A stretch of 64,000 nt of DNA from Medicago truncatula (GCF_003473485.1 NC_053046.1:18052001-18116000), one strand, 5' to 3'. Counted from the first letter of the stretch, positions 35,157-47,645 are shown. Notes: generated from the sequence alone by a model not told the origin. A program made the numbers and translations.

Positions 35157-37827
35157 TTATCTGTTTTCTTTGATATTCAATTCAGATTCTGTTTCCCTTT
35201 GTTGGAGAATCTTGATACCTTGATACCTTCCTAACATCAAAAGTGTAGCCATAGGATTAGTACCTGGTGACTCAGAAAAAGTTGAGCCATCCAATACCTT
35301 TAATCCCTTTATACCATGAACTTTGTAGTCTTTATCAAGCACTGTTCCAACATTGCAACCACCATGATAGTGATAGATAGTTCTTACATTTTTCTTGCAA
35401 AACTTTCTAAGGTCAAACTCAGTAGATACCAATTTGCTTTGCTGTGATTCACCAAGGAAAAATGCAATAGATTTGGACCTTGCAATTTTATTGAGTAATT
35501 TTGTCATCTTAATACATTCTTGCATATCATTTTCATTCTCTAGATAGTTGAATTTCACTGTAGGGTTAAGCCTTGGATCAGTGTTGTTCAGTTCAAGGTA
35601 CCCTTTTGAAAGAGGCATTGCTATCTTTGCAGCAATGTTAACCCTTGATTCATTGATGCTTAGTGGAAGTATTGATGCTTCAACTATGATTTTCAAGTCT
35701 TCTGTTATGCCTGCAATTTGTGGTGGATCAGGAAGTCTATTTTCTGGTTTAGAATCAACTAAGATTGCTATGCAAGGGTTGTCTTGCATTCCTTGACCAA
35801 CCTGTTTCATTTCATGAACTAGTGGAATGTTGAATTTTTTCAATTGTTCTTTTGGTCCAATGCCACTTAGAAGCAAAAGTTGAGGGCTACCTAATGCACC
35901 TGCTGATAATATGACATCACCTCTTGAAGTTGAATGGTTTGGTTTCTTGATGAAGGCTTCATATGTTTCATCTAAACTTCCATTGCTCTTGATGAACTTG
36001 ATACCCTTAGCTCTTGTTTCATTCTTGTCACCTGAGTCGTCAAATTTCAAGAATCAGTACTCAAAATTGTAAACTGAAAAATTCTATTGCTACTTATTCT
36101 AGGTTTTAAATCACAGTTATGTTTTAGTCATGGTATCTCATAATGTGGCGACAATTGCAATTGCAGTGCAATTAAATGGATATAAAGAAATCTTGAATTG
36201 CGATCCTAAACCGTTTTTTAAATCTTCAACTTATAGTTGCAATGTTTAAATTACGACTGCATTGCACTTGTGACAGGACCCTCTAAATTGTACGGTCATC
36301 GACAAATGCATTGCATTCGTGACAAGATTGTTGAAGTTGTGCAAGGTGAATGCCACAATTATGGCAGCGATAGCATTGCATTCACGCCGGGATATCTGAA
36401 ATTGCATTTGCAACGGGACCCTTTAAATTGCCATGATCGCAATTGTGTCAGAACCCTTTAAATTGTGGAAGATGATGCGACAATCAGGTTACAATCACAC
36501 TCCATTCACGACAAGATCCTTGAAACTATGGGAGATGAATGCCACAATTACAGTTGCGGTGCAGCCACAGAGACATAAAAAATTCGTCACAAAATAGTTC
36601 TGAAAACCTTGCACTTATTACATATAGTTTCAAAAAAAGTCTTTATTTTTTCTTCTTACCATTGTAATGAAAGATGATTTTCTTCACTGTGGCATTCACA
36701 AGAACTGTGAGATTCTTTGGATTTCCAGCCTCAAGAAGATCAGCTGAGGTATGTCTCTTTCCAAATCCATCAAACACACTCCCAGAAATCTTGGTTCCCC
36801 TGATATGTTCCAAACTATAACCATTATAGGGCAGAATCCCCGTTTCGAGAAGACTAAATTCAGCAACAGATTGCCATGGTGTGAGAAAAAAGGGAGGAAA
36901 AACAACTTTTGATTCCACCCATTCATAAGCTTCTTTAACAAGTTTCTTATCCCAACCAACTTTATCAACAAATTCATCACTTGCTCTACTATAAAATCCA
37001 CCATTTATAGCTGATGAGCCACCAAGAACTCTTCCTCTCACATTGCTAACACCTTCTTCTGAAGTGAATCTTTGTGCTACTGACATATGATTATTGTCTT
37101 TTTGAATCAGTGGAAAACCATAGTATCTTCTATCAATCACTAAGGGATTTCCATATGGTGAACCACCTCTTTCTATTAGTAGCACAGAAAATTTCTCTGA
37201 TAGAGTAGCTGCCAAAGGACAACCACATGTACCTCCTCCAACTATAATGTAGTCATATGATTTCCCTGCTACTTCCTTAACATCTGAAGTCATATGCCAT
37301 TGTCTCTTACCTACATTGTAGAAATAAAATTGAAAGTTTAAACCTTATTTCAAGCTTAAAAGAAAGCAAACATCTACGAAGCGTAACTTAAGTGGTTCGA
37401 CCAAGACAATAGAAGGAGTTTGAAAAGAAGGCTATGAAACATCGATACAGATATAGACACCAAAATGACACTGACATTGATACATAGACATCGATAACAT
37501 AAAAAACTGAAAGCAATTGAACGCAACTAAATGTGTCTGTGTCGTGTTGGTTTTGGACACTGATATGTATCGGACATGTACACACGATCAATTCAAAGTA
37601 TCGATGCTACATAAGGAGGTCCAGAATTCAAACCCTTACTAACATAACAAACAAACTACTAAGTGCTAACATTTTCTATAGAAAAAGAAGAAACGAAGCA
37701 TAATGAGCTTTATAGGCATACCTTGAGGTTCTGAAGGGAAAGAGAAACCACAATTTGCAAGTACTATTAACAACAAAAATACAACAATGAGAGGCTTATG
37801 AAAATGTTTGATTTGTGGAAGTTCCAT
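35157..37827 (-). CDS. GMC oxidoreductase, HOTHEAD/mandelonitrile lyase-like, 3 exons
   Basis: Exons are 37827-37722, 37310-36660 and 36031-35157, all with GT-AG introns. They total 1632 nt and encode 543 residues. Residues about 9-30 form a hydrophobic signal peptide. The FAD-binding motif YDYIIVGGGTCGCPLA is at about residues 55-70, followed by the second conserved block VRGRVLGGSSAINGGFYSRA. The C-terminal domain has YHYHGGCNVG and SPGTNPMATLLMLGRYQG, which carry the His and Asn of the GMC active site. These enzymes use FAD to oxidise alcohols or to act as lyases. Plant HOTHEAD-like members are secreted and linked to cuticle fatty acid oxidation, while others act as hydroxynitrile lyases, and the exact substrate is not visible. 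The substrate domain appears shorter than in HOTHEAD itself. A TATA box (TATAAAA, minus) lies at 37926-37932. Intron 2 holds low-complexity repeats around GCAATTGC and intron 1 a 'GACAC' repeat. Confidence 0.92.
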
Positions 37828-37925
37828 ATCTAGTATTACAATTAGTTAATGCATTTGATTTGTGAATAGAGGAAAGGATGATTTTATTTGCTAATGTGGG
37901 CTATGATAATTATTAGCATAACCCT

Positions 37926-37932
37926 TTTTATA
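37926..37932 (-). promoter_or_regulatory. TATA box of the GMC gene
   Basis: GGATATAAAAAGGG on the minus strand, about 100 bp upstream of the ATG, with an AT-rich leader between. Confidence 0.6.
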
Positions 37933-37939
37933 TCCTAGC

Positions 37940-40900
37940 TGGTGAGACTATATGATTAAAGTTTCCATCATTAGGTATATAGAAAATGCGCATGGTTTTA
38001 AGAATCATTCATTGTTCTTTTGTTGGAGACAACCACTGTCAGTTAAAGGGTATGATGTTTTCTTCTAACCTTGAATTTCATAGGTGGTTGTGATTAAATT
38101 AATGTTTTGATTCTGAAGTTCGAGTCTTAATGATTCCACCAAATTAGTATAACCTAAGTTTTTAACCTTCAAAGTTTCTCTATCTTGGTAGGTTCAATGA
38201 TAAATTTGATATTTGATAAGATTCAAATATGGTCTAAAGTTTTTATTATTTTACAAATTGATCATCCAAGTCATAAAATATCTATATTATTACCCTATTT
38301 TCATCAAACTCGGTTAAAAAGTGTCTACGTGGATCTTTAATATTAAGTTGATATGTTAAATTTTAACGATCTCAAAACTATAAGTTATATGTGTATTATT
38401 CAAAAACAAGAAGAAGAAAAAAAAACGTGTGCTGATAATCATGTTTGATGTCATAAATATTTTTGAATTTACTATTTCAATATTAAATGATCCATAAACA
38501 CGGATGTTGGTTGAAAAAAGGTAGCAATGTAAATATTATATGATTTAAAAGACTAATTTGTAAAAAAAAACTCAAAACTCAATTTGTAACAAAAAAGACT
38601 TAAAAGATTAATTTTTTATTAGCATCAAAACCTAAAGTATGTTGGAGGTATTTGACTTAAAAAAAGTGAAAATCATTACAATGTATGTGCCATGGTCAAC
38701 ATGCTATTGGCATAATGACTGCATGTAGGTGAGAATTGTTTTGCAATGGAATGATGAATGATGATCTGGGTAAAACGTCTGTCACATTTCAGGTAGCTAG
38801 GGGCTGGATCTTAAGGATACATTGTATTAAAAATATACTTGGAAGAAAAAAGTGAAAAATTTTTACCTACTTATTTCAACTTATTATACCTCTTATCACC
38901 TAATATCTAAATTTTCATCTGATATTTTTTAAAAATAAAATTTTGTCAAAAGTTTTGGAGAATTCTACAATTATAAATTATATCCATCAAATTCAAAAGT
39001 TGTTATTTACCGAAACGATTTAGGCGGACTGAATTATTTGTAAAAATGGAGCGCATGTGAACTTCTTATCCAACGCACGAGATGAAGATCGATACATAGG
39101 TCAGCGGATGTGTTGTACGGATGAATAGGAAAAAACAAATACATGTATGGAGTTGACTAACGTTTCCCTACTTATAAAATGATCAAACATAAGAAAACAT
39201 GTTCTTACAATGAACATGCTGCTGTATCATTTACGTTTAACACTTTTAACTTATTATCATTAGAGGTTGTCGACTTTTTACAATATATTTTTATAAAATC
39301 ATACGTTATTTGAACAAATTTACATTCAACTTAATTTGTTGAAATTTGTTTGTTACCATTGTACAAACTTGAATTTTGAGTTTGTTGGAATATAAATGTG
39401 TTTGCATAAATTTAAAATTTTAGTTTCACAACAAACTTTTTAAAATGGAAATTTTCTATTTCGGCAAAACTTCTATTTCAACAAACTTAAATTCGGAGTT
39501 TGTCGCAAGTAATAGAAAAATTGTATGAAAATATTTTCAATTTTTTTATTTAATTATATATTAGAATGAATCAAAAAACATAGGTAATTCATATCATGGT
39601 GGGTAGGGTAATGAGGTAAAATTTTCAGAAAGTTAGAATGGGAAAGGCGTGTCATACCTTCATGAGCATAATAGTTAATGAGCTGCTCCTCAGAATTAAT
39701 TGAAATTATCCAAATTTTTAATCAAATTTTACTTACCTTTCGATTGAATAAATTTGTATTATAAAGACCTCTTTTCCTGCGAACCAAAGGATAACACCAA
39801 CAAATATTGCCATGTGCCTCATCACAAAATGATCATATGTGTAGTATGGGCATTCTTGACAATTAATGAATACGATAAAGGGAAGGATCCAAACGACTAA
39901 TTTGGAGTCTTTACCAACATGTGATTGTGAAGAGCTAAAGTCAACGCTAGACTAACAAGTACAAACAAGATTTAGATCTAAAAATAGCACGGTTAAAATG
40001 TTGTTTTATGAATTATAAATTGATATGTTTGTATTAACGTGTATGCCTTCGTATTATATATTAATAAGAGAAAGTTAGATCAACAAAAATTGATGTATAT
40101 GGATTTAATTTTTAATCAAATACGTCAATTTTTGTTGACCAAACTTTTTCTTATAAATAGAACTGGAATAGTAATTTTAAGGAAAATGCAATGCTATTTA
40201 TAGCGACAATTTTTTTATCACGAGTTGATAACGAACTACAATTTAGGAAATTAAATTGTTTTTTGGCCGGAAATTAAATTTTTATCATTTCAGCTTGTTT
40301 TTCATTTCTCTTGGCAAAATTACTAGCCATTTATGTTATTTTTATCATGAAATGTTTGGCCAACACACACTTTGTAAATGTTGCTTTATTTCTAACTCAC
40401 ACACAAACACATATGCTCATGAAGGTATTTGATTACTTTATCCATTCATTTAAATATACTCCTTCTCAAGATTTTTTTTAATCCATATATTTTTGCATAG
40501 GTCAGCCCAACACATATGAAAGTCTAAATGAAATTTCAAGATGAGATCCTTTTAACAAAATTTCTAAATAAAGTTTGCCATGATCAAATATTTTTCAGTG
40601 CGCATGGTTGTACTCATCATTCATTCTTCTTTTATTGGTCATAGGTTTCTTTCCTCCCAAAAGATTGTTCAAGTAGGGTTATCTAATTTACACAAAAATA
40701 ACATCGTTAACTAATGTGCCTAACCCAACAAGTCGTTGAAGTAAAAATCGATTCAAAGTGGAATCATGATCATTGTTATAAGACGCAATCAAATTTTGGT
40801 AGGGCATTAACATTTAAGAATGATAACTAATTAAACAAGTGGATAAGATAACCCTCTTTTTGTTGGATAACCCTTACCAAATTATTGCAACAGAACATTG

Positions 40901-41280
40901 TTACTATATGACCCAATTTCAGCACCAAGACATGGAAACAAGAAAGGGATCAAGGTGGGAGAGTAGTTATTCCACAACATTTAATAATATACATGTTTCA
41001 AGAAAATAATTATTTGAGTTGATTTTAATGATTATTTAAGTTGATTTTATTAATTGTAATTGGTAGAATAGTCAAGTAGCGTGAAATTCAATAAATATTG
41101 CATTTGTATTATAAAGTGACGGTTATATTAAGACAGAAAATAAAAGAAATTTAAAAGTGACAATTACAATAAGAAGAAAAGATTAATAAAATATAGTACA
41201 AACTATATGAAATTTTTTCTTTTATGATTATGATATTGTGCTACATACTTTCATGTAATTTGATCTATAAATTATATAAA
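37940..41280. other. Long AT-rich intergenic region
   Basis: No gene is supported in either strand. About 38190-38655 has facing degraded ends of the 'ggtctaaagttttt' type, possibly an old Mutator-like MITE. About 40080-40145 has an inverted pair around TCAACAAAAATTGA. The rest is low-complexity DNA between the GMC gene and the MYB-CC gene. Confidence 0.5.
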
Positions 41281-41286
41281 CCATCT

Positions 41287-43250
41287 TCATGGTTCACAAA
41301 AGTTTAAACTGCAATTTAAGTCTAATAGCATTTTTGAACTTGTTGATTCCATGTCATTCTGACATTGTCTATTCAAGTCAAACTTTTCTGACAACTTAGC
41401 TTTCTTCAACTTGTTGCCACATCTTTTCCTTAATGAATCATTCTCAACATAGCTACCATCAAATTTAGTTTCTTCATTTCTCTTTCTCCCATTAGCTTCA
41501 TTACTTGAATCATCGCTACGAAGCACAGACACAGACATTGGACACGACAATGATTTCTCTTCTGAGTGCATGGCCATTAGTGGCAATTCAAGTGAAATAG
41601 CACTAGAATTTTTGAAGTCTCTTATATCTTCTAATGAATGTTTCTCTTCCTTTCTCTCTGAGCTCTCAGAAGATGTCAAAGAACTTTCCAATGAACACAA
41701 AGAAGTTCCATTTTCATGTTTCCTCTCCTCGTAGTTTAAACTTAACCCTCTTGATTCTGTTAGATCTGAGATTGGAGAACTTGGACAAGCATTGTTGATC
41801 ATAGTAACCAATTGAGAGAGTTCATCTTTTGTGAGTTTTATCCCAATTGGTGAAGAATTGTATCCAGAGAGGGCTTCCTGCGCCTTCATTAGTACCGATT
41901 GTAAATATTTTCCTTGAGCGTCAATTCGAAGCTGCAAATGTTTCTGCACCTGAAATCAACATCCTAATCGATTAACACGTACTTATGCAACATTTAGTGC
42001 ATATTTGGATACACAATGTATTTGACGAAATCACGGTGGTACACTGTCATTCTACCAAACACACTGTCAATCCAAAAATGTACTTAGAATTATGATTGAA
42101 TCAAGTTTTATTCATGATATCACATTATATATGTTACCTCAATTTGTTCATTAAGTTTCCTTTCTACTTCCATTTGCATTTCTAGAGCATGAGATATCTC
42201 CATGTTTCTGGCAAAAATAGAATTTGAAAATAAAATCTCTAGCTAATACCATTTCAATCTAAAATTATTTTGTCGAAAAAACCTTAATAAAATATTTGAT
42301 AAAAAGAATAATAAAATATTTGATAAAAAGCTCTAATTATTACTCAGTGATTTGATTATGGTCCCCTTGACCGATTTCTCTGCTGCATTGTTCATCCCAG
42401 CTCATGGTTTCTGTGTATACTGCACCAAAAGGACCATCAATGTTATGCCAAATGATCAATCATACTATTTGGATTAACAGACACACACATTTACACATTG
42501 TAAACAATTTTTTTTTCTTGAAGAAGCTAAATTAGCCCACCTAATTTGGCACTGAGAGAATCGAACCTAGACCACGAAGAGGACCACACTCCCAGATCCC
42601 AAGTCAATACCAGGCCAACTCAAGTGGGTTCATTATAAACAATTTTGACTGTTAATTTAAAATCAGACGGCTCAAATTACACAATAACAAAATCAATTAG
42701 CCTTGTAAACGATCTCGACCATTATTTTGATATGAGATGGTCGAGATTCAAAACTGTGTGACACAGTTACTGAACTAAATATGTTTCCCTACAAGTCATT
42801 ACCTTGTTTTTTGTTGTCAGAGCAGGTTTCTAGTTGTTGGCTTTTCCCAAGTCTATATTTCTACAACCAGAAAAAACATAAAAGTTTAAAAATAAAAAAA
42901 AGCCAAAAAATTATAATGTCATTAGAAAAAAGGAATACCTGTAAATGGCTCTTGAGATGGTACAAAGTAAGTCCTGGAATTTCCATCACCCTCATAATAC
43001 TCTTTGGTGTTGCTTCTGCCACATTAACATACACAATTTGAATAATACACCAACTAATATATGCTCTAAAGTGTAATAATGATAACAATATCAAAAATAG
43101 TGAGGTCAATATTGAGTTTGTTTTATACTTACTATCTGCACCTCCAAGTTGATTAATTGCATCAATGAATCTTTGGTGAAGTTCAGGAGTCCATTTGAGC
43201 CTTGGTTTTGCATCAGTGGATAGAACAAAATGCATACTTTGATTCTGCAT
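41287..43250 (-). CDS. MYB-CC (G2-like) transcription factor, PHR/PHL/APL type, 6 exons
   Basis: Exons are 43250-43133, 43015-42939, 42860-42803, 42419-42344, 42207-42138 and 41949-41287, all with GT-AG introns. They total 1062 nt and encode 353 residues. The single MYB (GARP) repeat covers about residues 14-70: KPRLKWTPELHQRFIDAINQ, then GGADKATPKSIMRVMEIPGL and YHLKSHLQKYRLGK, including the SHLQKYR signature. The coiled-coil domain is at about residues 107-155 (MEVERKLNEQIEVQ, then LRIDAQGKYLQSVL), as in PHR1, PHL and APL proteins that bind DNA as dimers. The C-terminal half is Ser-rich, has a basic KKAKLSEKFDLN block, and ends in MLLDLNCSLNF, a possible EAR-like DLN repression motif. Which subgroup it belongs to is not decided. 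Intron 3 carries a SINE insertion. Confidence 0.93.
42496..42646 (-). mobile_element. SINE in intron 3 of the MYB-CC gene
   Basis: The body is 42512-42630 on the minus strand. It starts AACCCACTTGAGTTGGCCTG, has the B-box-like GGTTCGATTCTC, and ends GGGCTAATTTAGC with an A-rich tail. The flanking 16-bp repeats CATTGTAAACAATTTT and CATTATAAACAATTTT (42496-42511, 42631-42646) differ at one base. The SINE has the same orientation as the gene. Confidence 0.88.
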
Positions 43251-43815
43251 GTTTTTAGATTTGCATCAATATATGAAAGATATAGTAAGTTTCTCTTTAT
43301 AAGTTGTGAATTTTTTATGCTCTATGATCTCACTTCATATCAGGAAACATTAGTGGGGTTATGTTGGAGGAATATATGCCATAAGCCATTTCATACCTAC
43401 TTTTTTTTTTCCTAAAAAAAAATTTTAAAAAATATTCCTTCTACACTTTTTTCTTTGACTTAAATGGGGTGAAGAGAATCTATGATGGAGCAATAAGAGA
43501 AAGTATAACAGCTCAATTTTGAGTCTTAAAAGGAGAGAAAAGAAGGAAAGTGTGTAGTTTGTTTTTATTTTCTTGTTTTCCCACTTTACTCTATGTGTTG
43601 TTGATTCCATAATGAATTAGGTAGGCCCACCATATTTAATACAGGGTCCTACTTTCTTGATGCCTTGAGAAGCATTCAGATGAAAATAATGATGGAAATG
43701 ATGTTAATGGATATTTTTTATCTAGTGATTGAAACTGAACTAATCGATCCATTGTTGAAGAGTTCGGGGAGCATCTAAAATTATATCAGATCAATCTTGT
43801 TAATGTTTTTTTTTT
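43251..43815. other. Upstream region of the MYB-CC gene
   Basis: AT-rich DNA expected to hold the promoter and leader. No confident TATA box or other element was fixed. Confidence 0.5.
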
Positions 43816-43819
43816 TTTG

Positions 43820-45060
43820 GAGAATTTTGCTCTTCATCCAGTATATTTCGCTTGCATTCTGCAACCATGCCCAAAATGCTTCTGCGCTAGTTAACTAGCG
43901 CAAGTGTAAACTTGTGCGCAAGTTAGGTAGCGTTGCACATGTTAAGTGGCGCAAGGGTAAACTTGTGTGTAAGTTAGGTAGCGTTGCGCATGTTAAGTGG
44001 CGCAAGTGTAAAATAGTGCAAACGTTAAGTGGCGCAAAGTGCCTACTTTTCTTTTTATTTATTCAATATGATTCAATAAATTATTTTATTTCTTCAATAC
44101 GACGGAAAGTCTAAACATAAATTCTATTTTATTTTATTCTAAATTATTTGGTCACTTTATTCTAATTTATTTATGCACTTAAAATAAATTCGATTTTATA
44201 CTAATTAAATTTTCATTCTAATTTATTTATTCATTAAATACAAAATTAGAAAATAAATTCGATTTTATTTATTCAATACATAAGCATAACATAAAATAAA
44301 TGCGAAAATAAATACAAATAAAAAACAAAATTAATAAATATAACTCTCATTTTATTAATATGATTCAAACATTACAATATATAATACATATACTTTACCC
44401 TCTTAGGTATATGCCAATAGCTCTTGGGAAAATAGTGATCCGTCCTGTTGGAGAAAACGACATCAAGATCCCTTGAGTTAAATTTAAATTTGGTTCCTTT
44501 TATACCCCATGATGATTCTTTTTACCCATGGTAAAAAGATTTTGGGAGTAAAAGGAAGCAAACCTAATTTTACCTCAAGGGATGATGTCTTTTTCCCCAA
44601 CCTAACAGACCACTACTTCCCCCAAAAGTCACCGGTATTTACCTAAAGGGGTATAAAGACCCTAGAGACTATAGAAACAAAGAAGAAGAAGAGAGAGAGA
44701 GGGGGGGAGAGTGGGAGGAGAAAATGTGAGGAAAAGAGAAAGTATGTGTGGGTTTTTATAGGTGGTATAAGGTATATAGCACTTAATGAGGTCCAAAAAC
44801 ATGTGAAAAACTTAAGAAAACGTGTAAAATCCAATCAAAACCATTGACTACCGTCCAAGAAACGTTTGTGCTTCAGTTTTTACCACCGACCAACTTGCGC
44901 AAGTTAACTCGCGCATAAGCTCAGTGGTGCGTGACTTAAGTCACGCAGAGCTTGTGATGTGCGTGTGTTAAGTGACACTGCGTGACTTAACTCACGCAAG
45001 GTCATATTTAAAAAATGTGCAGGGCGCGAACAAAATGTGCAAGGTGAAGAGCAAAATTCT
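43820..45060. mobile_element. TIR DNA element (1.24 kb) with internal tandem repeats
   Basis: The left end GAGAATTTTGCTCTTCATC pairs with the right end, which reads GAAGAGCAAAATTC. The insertion is in a T-rich target, so the duplication is not readable. Next to the left end, about 43900-44035, is a tandem of roughly 51-bp units built on GCGCAAGTGTAAACTTGTG and TAGCGTTGC. Related GCGCAAGTTAACTCGCGC and TGCGTGACTTAASTCACGCA palindromic words lie near the right end. No transposase frame is seen. Confidence 0.7.
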
Positions 45061-45505
45061 TTTTTGGATTGACGTTTTCTCACCTGAACTCGTGTTTGAG
45101 AGCTTCTCCGTTGTGAAAACTAGAAGCTATTATTTATAGCTTTTGTGTAAAGGTAGTTTTTGCTGCGATATTAATATTCTAAACGTCCATCCAAATATAT
45201 GCTAAGTCGGTAAAAGATCAAGATAATATATTTTCACCCAAAATGGTAAGATATTATTGGAGCATTTTCAATGGTATAATCCATAAAAATTTGATGCAGT
45301 AGACTTCAAAATGTTACATCAATTTGAACTAGTCTATTCATTTTTTATTCTAATAGTAAAACTCGTAAGAATTCAAGATGAATTTCACACTCACCATATA
45401 GATCAATACTTCACTTTCATTCATTTATTTATTTTATTTGAAATATTGAACTATCAAGTCCAAAAACAATGAAGGACAATCACTTCTTGACGCAACTTCT
45501 AATCG
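45061..45505. other. Intergenic DNA
   Basis: Nothing is recognised. Confidence 0.5.
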
Positions 45506-45509
45506 ACTT

Positions 45510-45725
45510 ATCCATTTGGAGTTAGTTTAGTAGTTGACTTGGGATCTTGGAGTTTGCTCTTTTCAATGTCTCAGGTACAATTCCTCCTGGTACCAATTTC
45601 GGTGGACAGGTCCATTCAAAACCTTGCTCTGACTTTAAATGGGACCCTCGTAAGTGGACGATTGGATTGGTCTCCTTGGAGTAGTCGATTCTTGGATTGG
45701 ATACTAAATTTTAAAAAAAATAAAA
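45510..45725 (+). mobile_element. SINE, longer relative of the MYB-CC intron SINE
   Basis: The plus strand reads TTGACTTGGGATCTTGGAGT, then GTCTCAGGTACAATTCC (B-box-like) and CAATTTCGGTGGACAGGTCC. The body continues through CTGACTTTAAATGGGACCC and GATTGGTCTCCTTGGAG to an A-rich tail at about 45713. The first part is clearly the same family as 42512-42630. No clean target duplication was found. Confidence 0.7.
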
Positions 45726-45729
45726 AACT

Positions 45730-46840
45730 TTTAATCAACTTGTTTGTGAGTTAGATTGTTTACAATGATGAAACTATTGTACACATTTTTGGTGCTAAGG
45801 ACTTGGAAGAAAACTTCACTAAAAACACTCTCTAATAAGTGAGTCACGTGTCATATGTAACCCCTTAACCTATTTTAGTCAATGTGAAACTAGATTCTTT
45901 TACACTAGAAATTTCAACACAATTATTTCTTTCAAATGTGAATTTTGATTTTTTGTGAGAGATGTTTGTTTGTATTGAAATTGGCAGATTCCTTTTGTTC
46001 CATATAGGGTTAAAGGAATCAAAGAATCTAGGACTACATTTTTGGTCCCAGGGCCTTAATGTTTCAACAAAGATAGTAACATAGAGATGAATGAAAACTA
46101 CCAAGCAGTATTTATTTTCTTGATTAAGATGGGAGTACCAATCAAAATGAGACTAATAGAATATAGAATACGTGTATGTCAAGACATTAAATGTAATAAT
46201 TTCTTTAGATTATCCATACAAAAGAATTGCAATATCAAAGTTAATCAAGTGAGCATCACCACCACAGAACAGTTTAGTGCTTGTCATGACATTACTAAGC
46301 ACTAATTCAATCAATTTGTAGGGTCATGTATATATATTATTACCTAATATAATCTAATCCATCAATGTAAAGCTGTATTCCATCAAGAATTTGGTTGGAT
46401 TTGAACCAAAATATGCATAATATGAGTCTTGCAAAAAACATAAATAAGTTTTCTATTATTGCAATCACTATTCTTTGTGTTTGTCCTCTTGCTGTTCAGC
46501 TGCAAAGGTAGCAAAGTATCTATTCTAATGGTGGTACTTTGGGATTTTAATTGACGCATTCACGCATTCAATTCATCGATGTTTGTTATATTGAGATTGA
46601 TCTGTTGGGATTTGGAATTTTAATGTAGTCTAATTTCGATCCAACAACCACACAATTGGATGAATGCATCAAATTATTGAAACTATCAATCTCGATCCAA
46701 ATAATTTTTTTTGGATTCAAACCCTTACCTGCATATTGTAATGTAGTTATGAACTGCGTTATACTCGAGAACATCTCTATTTAAATCGTAGTTAGATGAA
46801 ATATGATTTATAATGTGGTTAATAGAAATTTAAACAAGTA
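45730..46840. other. Intergenic DNA between SINE and tRNA gene
   Basis: Several short frames without motifs. Nothing recognised. Confidence 0.5.
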
Positions 46841-46857
46841 GCTGGAATAGCTCAGTT

Positions 46858-46890
<33 letters not shown>

Positions 46891-46914
46891 GAGGTTCAAC
46901 CCCTCCTTCTAGCG
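46841..46914 (+). tRNA. tRNA-Asn (anticodon GUU)
   Basis: A 74-nt cloverleaf. The 5' GCTGGAA pairs with 3' TTCTAGC (one G-T pair), the A-box is TAGCTCAGTTGGTTAGAG, the anticodon loop is CTGTTAA with GTT, and the T arm is GGAGGTTCAACCCCTCC. The discriminator base is G. There is no intron. A TTTTT run directly after it is a pol III terminator. The sequence has the plant nuclear tRNA-Asn form. Confidence 0.96.
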
Positions 46915-46939
46915 TTTTTGCATTTAAATCACAACTTAT

Positions 46940-46981
<42 letters not shown>
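46940..46981. repeat. Long poly-T tract
   Basis: About 42 T in a row shortly after the tRNA gene. Length is unreliable in assemblies. It could be the A-tail of a minus-strand retroposon. Confidence 0.9.
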
Positions 46982-46983
<2 letters not shown>

Positions 46984-47429
46984 GGTAATTAAAATCATTA
47001 TTATGAAATGCTCGTCACGTTAAAACTACAACGGTCCATGGTGACAGTTAGAATAATCAAGTAATATGTGGCCGTGCACCATAACATTTTTTTATTAATT
47101 ATTTACTATTTATTATAACATGAAGGAAAAAAATACATGAATGAAAGCTATCCATGTACCCAAAAATACAAGAAAGCAATCCACAGTGCTTACTCTTCTT
47201 TAAAGTTCTATAAAGAAATTATTCTAAAGAAAATGCATACTTTAATGGTGTGATCCATATCCAAGCTAAAGACAGAAAAGTAAAAAAGAAAACTATTCAC
47301 CAAAATGGAAAGAAGCAAAAAAGATAAAGGACTATAATGAAGATTTTTTGGGACACTTTGGTATCTTAGAGTTTTATTGAATATGATACCAGCCTCTAAT
47401 CACTTTTTTTTACAAGAACCTTTAATTAC
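46982..47429. other. AT-rich intergenic DNA
   Basis: Nothing recognised. Confidence 0.5.
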
Positions 47430-47645
47430 TTTTTTTTTTTTTTTTTTTTTAACTAATCAAAATGGATATTATATGGTACTTTCCCCCGCACAAGGCGTGC
47501 TGAGAGAGAAGTACTCAACAATTTACAATGTCACAGTTGGTATTTTAGAGAGAAGCATCAGAGAAAACAACAGATAATAAATTACAAGGAAGCACCCATG
47601 CAAATGAGCGGGTGCCGACGCCAGTCTTGATAACAAAAAGCAACA
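47430..47645 (-). mobile_element. 3' end fragment of an L1-type LINE with A-tail
   Basis: On the minus strand it ends ATTTTGATTAGTTAAAAAAA with a tail of about 22 A. The CACGCCTTGTGCGGGGGA block lies just upstream, as in the other L1 3' ends here. Only the 3' untranslated region remains. Confidence 0.65.

Noticed and set aside
36237..36461. Cys/His-rich 74-codon frame that could suggest a zinc-binding peptide
   Set aside because: It lies inside intron 2 of the GMC gene in antisense and is the product of degenerate GCATTGCA / GCAATTGC repeats.
43914..44114. Frame with repeated KLGSVAHVKWRK units that looks like a repeat protein
   Set aside because: The repeats are the translation of a 51-bp tandem inside a TIR transposon. 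There is no promoter or further domain.
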